A DNA stretch of 64,000 bases from Capra hircus (taxonomy: Eukaryota > Chordata > Mammalia > Artiodactyla > Bovidae): positions 81,532,713-81,596,712 of the forward strand of contig NC_030816.1 of assembly GCF_001704415.2 (NCBI RefSeq), read 5' to 3'. The notes beneath the pieces were generated by a model. That model was not told the DNA's origin and did no database searches. It was given only the letters and a program-made list of their open reading frames with translations. The first letter of the stretch is position 1, and every line of letters begins with the position of its first letter. The translations under genes and the position numbers were made by a program. Shown in pieces: positions 49,966 to 59,913 of this stretch.

Positions 49966-52031
49966 GCTCTTTGTGTGTGATTCAGTAAATAGATCTTTTG
50001 GTTCATTCTTCATTCTCTTTCCTACCCTGTTTCCATTCCGTTTGTCACTTCCTCTTTGACCTCTCTGCCCTCTCGATTTTCCCTTCCCGCCTGCACAAGC
50101 TCTGTGCCAGCGTCAGCTTCTCTCACACCACCCAGTTCTCCCGACTCAGGCTTCCTTGTCAGTTGCCCTGGGCTGCACTTCGCCTCTGCTTCCCAGCCAG
50201 GCTCCCGTGTTGCTGCCTCCCTCCATCTGTGCCCTTTTGGGTGGGGAGATGAGGCTGGGAGGAGGGGCGTCTGTGAGCCCTGACCTGCAGGCAGGCAGTT
50301 GAGAACAGGATCATCTGCTATCTGAGCCAACGTCCCCGTGCCCCCATGTGCAGTGAGACCTCCACCGTAACCGTTTATCTCCCTGGGTAACCCTGGCAGA
50401 AATCGGAGGGTTGCCCAGGCTGGTGGCAGGGGTCTGCTTCTCTCCATTTCTCTCTTCTCACTCCAATCCTCCCTACCCCTCTGTCCTTACCCACTTTTCC
50501 AGAATCCACCATAGACTTCCTCTTCTTGGGATGTGTAGCTCCTCCTCCATCCCGTTCACCTCCTCCCACCCGGTCCTCTGTGTGTTGGATCTGTAGGAGC
50601 CCAACTGCTCACACTGTTGGCACCTTGGCCAGCTGGGCATCGTTCTCTTGAAATGTCCTTTTAATTTCTGAGTAGGACTCTTCTGAGACCTTGCAGTTTC
50701 TAGAAATTTAAACCTTAGAAAGAAAAGCAAAGCATGTTTCCACTTTTCCAAGAGCAGACCCAGTGGTTTATTCTGATGTTGAATGTCAGTCAACAGGCGG
50801 GAGCCCATTCACGCCTCCTGTTTCATGTGCAGCCGGACAGTGGCATTTGTTAATCATAACATGGCAGATGGTGGCATTGCCCTGGCTGATATATTCATTT
50901 CTCTGGTCCAAAGAGAAATTATATCCAAACCTGAAAAAAATCAATGGTGATATATTACAGCATGATCTTAGCTTCCGTCCTTGGCACCATGAGGAAAGCA
51001 CAAGTATTTTACTTTCTCTGGCCTGTCATTTATCAATGGCAAATGCATGATGTATATTTAAACTCCCAGACCTCTGATGATTTTTTTTCCCTGAGATCCA
51101 TCTGTATCTTGTAGAAAGAATCTTATCAATATTTGTGGGACAGAAAAATTCTCTAGTCTTTTCAAATGGCCACACTCTTGGTTGATTTATCTCATCTGTT
51201 GAAGAATGCCAGGCTTTTTTTTCCCTTTGGTTTTAGCATATCTTGTGGAACTCACAGCTCCCCATCACTCAATGTCTGGTGTGGATCCAAGCTTCCTAGT
51301 TGCCTGTCAAATAGCTGAGGACAGCCCTATGTGTCAGGGTTGACTGAGGGGCTGGGATAAGGTCCCCTAAGAAAAAACCCCACTCACCCGGATGCCACAT
51401 TGAGAAATGCCCCCGCAGTGTCAGAAGCCCATCCACAATGGGAGTGGGCATCCCATGGGGAGAAGGGCCATCCAGGGAGGGAGACAGCCAGGAAGATAAA
51501 CTCTGCCTGGGTTCCAGTCGCCTGCGGTCAGCCCTGCCAGTGGCTGTCACAGCCTCAAATCAGGTTGGGAGAGAAACTTGTCAGTGCTCCAGCCCAGCTT
51601 TCAGAAGCCAAGGGTAGAGGCGGCGATTGAAGTGAGATTCAATATCGAGTCCATTCAGTGAAGACCCAGGCCGCTGCCCACACCAACCAGCATGCTCCCT
51701 GGTTTTGCTGCCATGGCCTGTGGCTGCACGGTGGGTCACGAGGAAAGTGCCAAGGTCAGGCGGGGAGGACAGTCAGGAACTGCCAGCTGTGAGAAAGGAA
51801 CAAGGCCTGTTCAGCAAGCCCACCAACCCCCTGCTGAGCATAAACGCTGCACCGTGAAGGAGGATGTGGCCTTCGTGCCTGCCCCGGAGGGCCTTCCCTG
51901 GCTGGGAGACCACCGACACCAGGCTAGTTGGACGCCAGGGCCTGAGTGAGGGCCTGCGGGTGGCTCCTGTCCAAATCTCATTCATCCGTCTCCCTTGGGG
52001 CCCTGAGAATGTCACGGTCCTGCCAGTTCAC

Positions 52032-52049
52032 CTCCTTGACTCCGGGCAC
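52032..52049 (+). other. ZDHHC14: U12-type branch site and AC 3' splice site
   Basis: The sequence CTCCTTGACTCC (52032-52043) matches the U12 branch-site consensus, whose core is CCTTRAC. The likely branch adenosine is at 52039, and the intron ends in CAC at 52049. The distance from adenosine to the first exon base is 11 nt, inside the short range typical of U12 introns. There is no classical polypyrimidine tract next to the acceptor, which is also expected for this class. Confidence 0.9.
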
Positions 52050-52152
52050 CGTGCTGGAGGCCGTGGTCTGCTTCTTCTCCGTCTGGTCCATCGTGGGGCT
52101 CTCGGGTTTCCACACCTACCTGATAAGCTCCAACCAGACCACGAATGAAGAC
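52050..52152 (+). CDS. ZDHHC14: ZDHHC14 internal exon with fourth membrane span and TTxE motif
   Basis: This 103-base exon begins with the last base of the Ser codon and reads V-L-E-A-V-V-C-F-F-S-V-W-S-I-V-G-L. This is the hydrophobic fourth membrane span. Then come S-G-F-H-T-Y-L-I and S-S-N-Q-T-T-N-E-D. The T-T-N-E is the TTxE motif that DHHC enzymes carry just after the last span on the cytosolic side, near the active site. The exon ends at a codon boundary and is followed by a strong GTAAGT donor at 52153. The 5' boundary is an AC acceptor at 52048-52049 with a U12 branch site just upstream. Earlier AG dinucleotides, such as 52025-52026, would add residues not found in the family. The sequence around the span is GC-rich compared with the exons upstream. 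Confidence 0.95.
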
Positions 52153-53407
52153 GTAAGTTCCTGTGGGGTGGGGCACGGGCGTGTTCTTTGGGGGGGAAAT
52201 AGAGAAAGAAGAGGTGGGGGCCGCCAGGTCTTCTAAGTTCCCTTTCCAAATGTGAGCCCCTGGGAGCAAAGAGCCTGCGGGAGAAGCATTTTCCGACACC
52301 CATCTCCAATTTCTCTATTGCAAATCATCACATTATCCTGACCACACCACTTAGATACTCAGATCGGCCGGCTGAACCCTAATTCCGAGGCCTGAGGTGG
52401 GCTTCTGCTCTGTTCCTTTGCAATGTTTTGGGAGCAACTTGCCACCCTGCCCCACTGAAGAGAGACAGTGCAGGCTGGCTTCTCACAGATAACGATTCCA
52501 TCATATTTTGGGAGGCAACTTCCTTGACCCCAAGTTTAACCTTTTATCTAGGATTATCTGCCTGTATTTAATGATGACAGAGAGGAGATATAAAACCAGA
52601 AAACCTAATGTTGGAAAATGTTTTGTCATGACTCTGGTCCCTTCTGCTCCGAATATTTGGATTCTGACAGAAGTCTCTGTCAGTACATGAACTAAATGTC
52701 TCAGAATTAGTCAGGTTGCCTTAAAGACTTGAAAAATCAGTGCTGATGAGATGCATGAGTTCAGAGACTATTAAGACAGTTACTTATGGTTGGTAACTAA
52801 AAACATCAGAAGTACTCTGCAGGAGTATTTAGGAGCTGAATCCAGGCTATCAATGGGCAATTGGAGGAGGCACGTTACTCCATTAATTCCATTACTATTT
52901 ATCACATTAAATGTGGTATGAAAACATCCTCCACTGGTGGGACATCCCTGGTGGTCCGGTGGCTAGCACTTCATCTTCCAAAGCAAGGGATGCGGGTTCG
53001 AACCCTGCACAGGGAGCTGAGATCCCATAAGCCTCATGGCCAAAAAAAACAAAACGTAAAACAGAAGCACTATGGTAACAAATTCAATAAAGACTTTAAA
53101 AACGGTGTTTAAAAAAAAAAAAAAAAGATCTCCACTGGCTTATGTGAACTGGCCTTTAATACCAGGTTGTGGAAATAAGAGATTATTTTCCCCAGAGAAT
53201 GCTACTTCTCCCCCTGGTCTGACCTGCTGTTTGGGGATATTTCCAAGTTTAAATGCCAGTTGTCCTTGAGAAAAGTTCCTCGGTTTCTCCTGCTGAAGAA
53301 ATGAGTAAAGACCATCACACTCTTTATGGATTTCTCATGGTCCGATTGACCCAACCTGGGGCATTGGTGCGAGGCAGACTATGTCACTGACTGTCCTTTT
53401 CTTTCAG
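52153..53407 (+). other. ZDHHC14: ZDHHC14 intron, major class
   Basis: This 1,255-base intron has a GTAAGT donor and a CTTTCAG acceptor. It contains one CHR-type SINE at 52938-53129. The stretch 52155-52925 shows nothing else recognisable. Confidence 0.93.
52938..53129 (+). repeat. CHR-type SINE with 9-bp target-site duplication
   Basis: The head acatccctggtggtccggtg and B-box gggttcgaaccctgcac are followed by an A-rich middle, aacaaattcaataaagac and a terminal A16-18. It is flanked by CTCCACTGG at 52929-52937 and 53130-53138. Confidence 0.9.
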
Positions 53408-53517
53408 ATTAAAGGATCTTGGTCAAATAAAAGAGGTAAAGAAAATTACAACCCCTACAGCTACGGAAACATCTTTACAAACTGCTGTGTCGCGCTGTGT
53501 GGACCGATCTCTCCAAG
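53408..53517 (+). CDS. ZDHHC14: ZDHHC14 internal exon with the PaCCT region
   Basis: This 110-base exon follows a TTTCAG acceptor and reads I-K-G-S-W-S-N-K-R-G-K-E-N-Y-N-P-Y-S-Y-G-N-I-F, then T-N-C-C-V-A-L-C-G-P-I-S-P. It ends with two bases of a Ser codon before a GTAAGA donor. It is the cytosolic segment directly after the TTxE motif. The N-P-Y-S-Y-G-N-I-F-T-N stretch corresponds to the PaCCT motif, whose aromatic and Asn residues help position the catalytic domain in this enzyme family. The CC and following Cys (NCCVALC) could be acylated or lie near the membrane, but that is inference. The exon starts in phase 0, matching the preceding exon, and its final phase matches the next exon. Confidence 0.96.
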
Positions 53518-53544
53518 GTAAGATTCAGACAGCTTTTGTTATTG

Positions 53545-53932
53545 TTCAGCCGCTCAGTCGTGTCCGACTCTTTGCGACCCCCTTGGACTTCTGCACTCCG
53601 GGCTTCCCTGTCCTTCACCATCTCCCAGAGCTTGCTCAAACTTATGTGCTTCCCTCATGGCTCAGCTGGTAAAGAATCCACCTGCAATGCGGGAGATCTG
53701 GGTTCAGTCTCTAGATTGGGAAGATTCCCCTGGAGAAGGGAATGACTACCTACTCCGGTATTCTGTCCTGGAGAATCCCATGGACTGTATAATCCATGGG
53801 GTCGCAAAGAGTCAGACACGACTAAGCAACTTTCACTTTCACTGTGTCCACTGCGTCGGTGATGCCATCCAGCCATCTCATCCTCTGTCATCCCTTTCTC
53901 CTCCTGCCTTCAATCTTTCCCAGCATCAGGGT
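53545..53932 (-). repeat. BovB 3' end split by a Bov-tA
   Basis: The arms 53545-53647 and 53844-53932 join into one minus-strand BovB end (agcttgctcaaacttatgtc, then gtcggtgatgccatccagcc). It starts only about 30 bases after the 53408-53517 exon. Confidence 0.87.
53648..53843 (+). repeat. Bov-tA SINE nested in BovB
   Basis: The copy is full length, from gcttccctcatggctcagct to gacacgactaagcaactttc. Confidence 0.9.
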
Positions 53933-53988
53933 CGACCCAGGGAAGTGCACAGCCGCGTGTGTTAGCAGAGGGCTCAGGCGGCCACTGT

Positions 53989-54103
53989 ACCCACTCCAGT
54001 GTGCCTGCCTGGAGAATCCCAGGGATGGGGGAGCCTAGTGGGCTGCCATCTATAGGGTCACACAGAGTCGGACACAACTAATGCGACTTAGCAGCAGCAG
54101 CAG
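53989..54103 (+). repeat. Single Bov-A unit with 14-bp target-site duplication
   Basis: A 115-base headless Bov-A unit ends in (GCA)n. It is flanked by the perfect repeat CAGGCGGCCACTGT at 53975-53988 and 54104-54117, so the single unit itself was retroposed. Confidence 0.93.
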
Positions 54104-54595
54104 CAGGCGGCCACTGTGGAGACTGCCAGCCCAGTCAGCTCTCTGCTCATACTACAGAGACACAGCCTTAAAGAAATAGAGATGTGACTTGTGTTATGCT
54201 TATTGTGTTATGCTTGGCATAACATTCCACTGAGTTTGTGTCAAGTTTGGGAAAATCCCCTCAAGATCAAAATAGGGAAACTGAGGCACGGGACCCCCAT
54301 GAATTACTATAAGATGTTGAATGTCTGTGATGCGCAGGGGACTGTAGGGCGGGGCCTGGGACACAGCGGAGGAAGTGATTAGAAAGCCTGTAGAGGTAAG
54401 TGGTGAGAGCGGAGTCGTACAGAATAGACATGCTAGAATAGTTAAGAGGGAGCAGTCGTGTGGCCTGAAGGAGCTGAGACTCTGGTGATGGCGAGACGGC
54501 AGTCATATTAATAATGGCTGTGGCTGACATTTGTAGAAGAGCATTATGCTCTAAGTGCTTTACATGGGTGAACTTTTAAAACCTCACTCTGTACT

Positions 54596-54806
54596 TATGT
54601 GCTAAGTCGCTTCGGTTGTGTCTGACTCTGCAACCCTGTAAACTTCCAGGCTTCTCTGTCCATGGGATTCTCCAGGCAAGAATACTACAGTTGGTTGCCA
54701 TTTCCTTCTCCAGGGGATCTTCCCAACCCAGGGATCCAAGTGGTGTCTCTTAAGTCTCCTGCATTGGCAGGCAGGTTCTTTATCACTAGCACCACCTGGG
54801 AAGCCC
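54596..54806 (-). repeat. Bov-tA SINE
   Basis: The copy is full length on the minus strand, from gcttcccaggtggtgctagt to the gacacaaccgaagcgactta tail. Confidence 0.9.
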
Positions 54807-54819
54807 TTCTGACTTATGA

Positions 54820-54945
54820 GGTACTATTACATCCCATTATATGGAAGAGGAAACCGAAGCACAGACAGGTTAAATAACACGCCCAAGATCACACAGCTAG
54901 TAAGTCCTGACTCATCAGGACCCAGACCTAGGCATCTGACATCAG
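54820..54945 (-). repeat. MIR SINE relic
   Basis: It contains gaggaaaccgaagcacagac, aggttaaataacacgcccaa and gatcacacagctagtaag, a well-kept MIR core in reverse. Confidence 0.8.
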
Positions 54946-55192
54946 AACCCGTGTGTGTTAGCTAGTACCTGCTGCCTCCAAGTCAGAACTATGCAGAACA
55001 CAGTCAGCTCTAGACTTTTCATGAGTTACACCCACGTATATAGACTATTTCCAACTGATTAGCCAATCATCAACAGTATTTACTGAGCACGTTTTCCAGG
55101 TTTCTAGGGTGAGTTTCCAAGCCTTCCTCTCTTTTGACCTCTAACTGTGTAAATGGAGAGAAACCACAAAGCTGCTGGTTTGTCTCAACTTT

Positions 55193-55495
55193 GGGCTTCC
55201 CTGATAGCTCAGTTGGTAAAGAATCCGCCTGCAATGCAGGAGACCCTGGTTCGATTCCTGGGTCAGGAAGATCTGCTGGAGAAGGGATAGGCTACCCACT
55301 CCAGTATTCTTGGGCTTCCCGTGTGGCTCAGCTGGTAAAGAATCTGCCTGCGATATGGGAGACCTGAGTTGGAAAGATCCCATGGAGAAGGGAAAGGCTA
55401 CCTACTCCAGTATTCTGGCCTGGAGAATTCCATGACTGTATGGCCCACGAGATTGCAAAGAGTCAGACACAACGGAGCGACTTTCGCTTTCACTT
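55193..55495 (+). repeat. Two head-to-tail Bov-tA SINEs, the first cut short
   Basis: The first copy (55193-55310) breaks off inside the body at ccagtattcttgg. A second copy with its own tRNA-like head starts there and runs to 55495. Confidence 0.9.
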
Positions 55496-56585
55496 TTCTC
55501 TATAGCTCCATGGCCAGTCATCACTGACATGTGCTCATGGATTGCAAACTGGGTTTGATTGTCAGGGAAACTTCATTAGGGAAGGAAGAGTGATCCTCAC
55601 CCCACCCTACCCCCCAAAGAATATCAAGCATAGATTCCAAGGCCACTTGTTAATTGGCACTACCTTATAGTTCCTGGTGTCATTGGGTAATTGGAAATTG
55701 GCCATTTTCCAGTTTGTGTCTAGAAAGCTGAGAGCCCAGTTTGCCACACTTGACCTGAATTTTGGGGTGTCAGGGGGCCCCCCAACCTGTCCCTCCGAGG
55801 CCTCCTGTGGGGAGTGATGGCAGAAGGAACAGCCAAGGGCTCAGATGGAAGGGCCGCCCCAGGCCAGAGAGTCAGGCATGCCCGGAGGGCACCCTCTCCA
55901 AGCGAGCACTAGACTCACCCAGGAATCCCTCTTGGGGCTCTCCAGGCCAGAAAAACCCTCCAGAGATGCTTGGATTTTCACAGTTGAACTGTTTCCTCCT
56001 GGTGTGTGTTTATTTGTGGACACTGGGGATAGGCCGTGAAACACAGGGTAGAAGAGGCCAAAGAGACCTGGACAAGCACCTCCCGTCGTCTCTAAAGTAG
56101 ACATCCGCATCCAGGAGAAGAATTCAAAGGTCTCCCGTTTTATCCAGATCTCTTTTCCGGTTCCCAAGTCTTCGATTTGCACTTGGCAGGCACTGCTTTG
56201 TGTTGTTTATAAATCAAATCTTGTCGTAGCTGAAATTATTACTCCCACAACTGGATTAAATTTGCTGGTTTGGCCGAGTTGGGACTGTGTTCTTTCCACA
56301 ATCCAAGTCCCTCTGGAGTGGGGCATTTCTCAGCACTGGCCCTCCACTCGGAAGAGCTTGACCACTCTAGGGTCTGTGCAGAAAGCTGGGTGCTGCCCTC
56401 TGTCCCAGGTCCCTGGGCTCCCAGAGCTGGCACTGATGAAAGGAGGGGGTGCTGCTTGTCTTCACTGCTCCCTCCCGTGGGCCTTGCTTCTCTCTGCCCT
56501 GCCTCACCCAACCCTGGGCCCCAAAGAGCGCCAGGGCATCTCACTGGCATCCCCGAGAAGCCTGTAGAATGAGCAGAGTCCCTCA

Positions 56586-56819
56586 CCTCAGACGGGGGCC
56601 CAGGACCCCCCCGTGTGCCCAGCATCCTTGCCTCAGACAGGGGCCCAGGACCCCCCCCCATGTGCCCAGCATCCTTGCCTCAGACAGGGGCCCAGGACCC
56701 CCGTGTGCCCAGCATCCTTGCCTCAGACAGGGGCCCAGGACCCCCCGTGTGCCCAGCATCCTTGCCTCAGACAGGGGCCCAGGATCCCCCCGTGTGCCCA
56801 GCATCCTTGCCTCAGACAG
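56586..56819. repeat. GC-rich minisatellite, 43-47 bp x about 5.2
   Basis: Each unit reads cctcagacaggggcccagga, then a run of 5 to 9 C, then gtgtgcccagcatccttg. Units start at about 56586, 56631, 56678, 56721, 56765 and 56810. Length differences come mainly from the C run. Open frames through it are repeat artefacts. Confidence 0.96.
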
Positions 56820-57438
56820 ATGTCTCTAAAGCATTCTCAGTGCAACAATGTGCTCACGAGGGAGGAAGAGTGTGTCTTCAAGTTTCCCCACAAGAGCCAG
56901 AGACCACGAGGACAAAGACCCACGATCGGTTCCTTGCAGAGCCTCCGGGGAGGTGGGGGCAGCAGGGTGGAGACAGCCAGGTTTGGGGGAGGGGATTCTC
57001 GTAACCGCAGGAAGAATGGAAGATTGGAAAAACAGAAAGTCCCAAGATGTGTTCAGGGTCAGGCCCTACAGGCTGGTGCTGTGGGTCAGTTGGTTGTAAG
57101 AATTCTCTTGGCCACTGTTCCTGGGCTGGGGATGTCCTCTAGAGAATGTCAACATAAAGGTCCATCAAGGACAAGTCTGAGCAGTGGGAGGGGCTGTGAT
57201 GGGGTCGGGGTGCAGGCCCCATGGGACAAGTGGGAGGGCTTCCCAGAGGAGGGGGTGTAAGGTGCGAGCCAAAGGAGCAGGAGGAGCTGGGGGAAAGGAA
57301 TCACGGGAGGAGAGCGGGGACGGCATGTGCAAAGGCCCACAGGTGAGAGGAGAGCCCGGCTTGTCAGAGGAGGAACTGAGGGAGTGATGGGGAGGGGGGG
57401 TGGTCCCGGGGGGCAAGCAAGGCAAGAGATGAGATGAG

Positions 57439-57694
57439 GGACTTCCCTGGTGGCCCAGTGGTTAAGAATCCACCTGCCAACGCAGGGGGCACAAGTTCAA
57501 TCTCTGATCCTGGTCTGGGAAGATTCCCACATTCCAGGGAGCAGCTAAGCCCGAGCACCACACCCACCACTGAAGCCCCCTCACACTACCCCAAAGAGTA
57601 GCCCCTGCTTGCCGCAACTAGAGAACACCCCTGTGGCAATAATAGACCCAGCACAGCCAAAAATAAATAAATAAAACAAACTTTTAGAAAAGAG
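57439..57694 (+). repeat. Full-length CHR-type SINE with 14-bp target-site duplication
   Basis: It starts gacttccctggtggcccagt and ends agcacagccaaaaataaata plus an A-rich tail. It is flanked by AGAGATGAGATGAG at 57425-57438 and 57695-57708. Confidence 0.93.
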
Positions 57695-59810
57695 AGAGAT
57701 GAGATGAGTTTAGGGAAGCTCTCAGGGCTTTCTGAGGCCCGGGAGGAGACTTGGGGGTGGGGGCAGGCAGTGTCACAGTCCTGGGGGCATGGCTGGGCCT
57801 TGAAACAGGCTGAACACACAGGAGGGGGGCCCAGAACCACTTTTTCTATAATCCCTCCCATCCCTTCTGACTCTCTTGATGACCTAGTTCTTTTTCTTCT
57901 CCTGGATGAAATCCCCTGCATGTCCTTTAATTTCTCCTGTCAGTTGGGGAAAAAAAAAAAAAAGGACTCAGGGCACTTTCATTTCCTCCAAAATAGTGTC
58001 ATTTCAGTGAGTCAGAACTTCAAAGTTCCCTGAGAGTTAACACTTTCCTCCCCTTCCTCCCTACCAGAGCCAGCTAGATTCCAACATATCTTTTGGGGGG
58101 CAGACAATTTGACCCCCAACAGGCTCCTTCCAGCCACCTCCCACCAGCTCTCCCCCAGGAGCCGTGCCCAGCCCCTGCCCTCACCTCACCAGCCTCTGCC
58201 CTGGAACTCATCACTGGCAGGAGCTGAGGACCCTTCTCCCCAAGATGTCCTTCTGTGCCCTTTCACCTTTGATCTTTGATACCCTTGAAGGCAGCTGCAT
58301 ACTTGCTAAGAGAACCCCTCTGATGGTCCTGTGTGGGGTCCAGCACCTCTCATTTGGCAGATGGAGGTTCTTGTTGCCTCTTATTTTTTTTTCTAAACCT
58401 TCGGGGGATTTGACTGAAACTGGATCAGAATCCCACTTGAGATTCTGCCACAGGTGTCTTTAAAGGGGTCATTAGTCTGTCACTTGACCTGAGGTGGCGG
58501 CTGTGACAACAACCCCTGTCTTCTGAGAGCGGACCTGACACCTGGAGCAGCTTTCAACCGCCCAGCCCCTACCCCACGAAGGGGAGTAGGTGGGCACCTG
58601 GGTGTGCTTGGGACGTCTCTCAGAGGCTGGCGGGAGTATGCCCCCTACACCGTGGGAGGCCTCGGCGGGACCCCCACTTACTGGCCAAACTGCCTGTCGC
58701 CCTTTTCAGTTCTGCCCTTAGACCCAAGGTCATCTCAGAGTCTTCAGTCAGGGAGGGAAACAGGCAACCCTTTTGATGGCAAAGTAACCTTCGCCCTTAC
58801 CTCCCACCTGGGCAACTGGGCCATAGAGTAAAGACAGACATTGCCCAGGAAACTTGTCTGCTGGAGACCGAGGACCCAGTGTTATTTGTTCAATCAGCAA
58901 GTGTCTGCTCGGAACTGGTGGCAGAGCCTGCGCTCCATGACAGGCACATGTGGGCACAGGCAGAGCCAGCATGCAGTGGTATGATGCCCAGGGTGCCCGA
59001 GGCTGCAGGAGAGGGGCCGATGCTCTGGGGCGGGCGCCCTGGGGCAGACAAGATGAAGCCTGCCCTCCCTCGGGAGCTTGCAGGCTGCTCGATGGAGAAG
59101 ATGTGGGTGGAGATCCCTGTGACCCCAGCCAACATTGACATGGGCCATCGGGAGGGTCACAGACAGGGCTGAGAGGAGCCAGGTGGGAAGAAAGTGGATG
59201 AAACATCAGGAGCGAGGCTGAGGGCCTCTAAAGACCAACACAGACGGGCAGGGGAGTGGAGGGTCTGGGCAGTTAAAAGCCAGAGGCTGCACAAAAAAAT
59301 GCAGAGACAGCGAAGCAGATAGCACACAGCGGATGAGTGGTTTCTAGTCTGGGCCACGCGGGCACAGCGATGCTCAGACGCGCTGCTTACGGAATGACGC
59401 TGGGAATGCGGCGTGCGATAAGATCTGGGTTTGAGCCTGGAGAGGAAGGCTGGGGACAGGCTGTGGGCAGCTGGAAGGCCAAGCAAGGGGTCTGGGCTCT
59501 GCTGGCAGGTGATGGAGGCCATGCAGCCAGGAGGGATGACGAGATCAGGATGGGACTGGACAGCGGTGGGGGGCGGGTCACAGCAGGTGGCAGGGAGGGG
59601 TCCGGTGCTCCAGGAGTTTTTAAGGACAGAAGTCTCCGACTCTGGAGGCTGACCATACATGAGGGTGAGCAGAGGTGTTTTCGAAGGGGCTCAGGATCGG
59701 GGGGCATCACAGAGTGGGGGACCCCCCAGGGATGGAAATTAAAAGAGTGTTGTCGGCGTTTTCAGCTTTTGATCCACTCGTCTCCTGCGTTGTTCTGTGT
59801 TCTCTTGTAG

Positions 59811-59913
59811 CCTTATCGACCGAAGAGGGTACATTCAGCCTGACACCCCGCAGCCAGCCGCGCCCTCCAACGGGATGGCCGCATATGGGGCCACACAGTC
59901 CCAGAGTGACATG
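59811..59913 (+). CDS. ZDHHC14: ZDHHC14 internal exon, start of the cytosolic C-terminal tail
   Basis: This 103-base exon follows a TCTTGTAG acceptor. It completes the Ser codon and reads L-I-D-R-R-G-Y-I-Q-P-D-T-P-Q-P-A-A-P-S-N-G, then M-A-A-Y-G-A-T-Q-S-Q-S-D-M. It ends at a codon boundary at a weak GTAGGA donor (59914). LIDRRGYIQPDTPQPAAPSNG is characteristic of ZDHHC14. The human protein, as I remember it, has G-I-T-M-Y where this has G-M-A-A-Y, so this short stretch has diverged. It is the proximal part of the variable, probably disordered, Ser/Pro-rich tail. In human the next coding block is a small exon (CDQDQC...), reported to be skipped in one isoform. I did not see it before the window ends, so the remaining tail and stop codon should lie downstream. 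Confidence 0.95.

Larger units (their letters stand above)
35733..52049 (+). other. ZDHHC14: ZDHHC14 intron, minor class (AT-AC, U12-dependent)
   Basis: This 16,317-base intron starts ATATCC and ends CAC. It carries many insertions: Bov-tA copies, two BovB fragments, a solo LTR, an old L1 and an old LTR-like repeat, all listed separately. The stretches 35745-36485, 36925-37615, 37860-38845, 40160-40895, 41100-42855, 44770-45115, 46715-47660, 48345-49155, 49350-49825 and 49970-52030 show nothing I can name. Confidence 0.9.
53518..59810 (+). other. ZDHHC14: ZDHHC14 intron, major class
   Basis: This 6,293-base intron has a GTAAGA donor and a TCTTGTAG acceptor. It contains nested BovB/Bov-tA copies near its 5' end, tandem Bov-tA copies at 55.2-55.5 kb, a GC-rich minisatellite at 56.6 kb and a CHR SINE at 57.4 kb. 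The stretches 54120-54590, 55500-56580, 56825-57420 and 57710-59800 are GC-rich but hold nothing I can name. Confidence 0.92.

Noticed and set aside
56239..57260. Proline-rich open frames up to 215 residues
   Set aside because: They run through the 43-47-base minisatellite. The repeated CAQHPCLRQG pattern is a repeat artefact.
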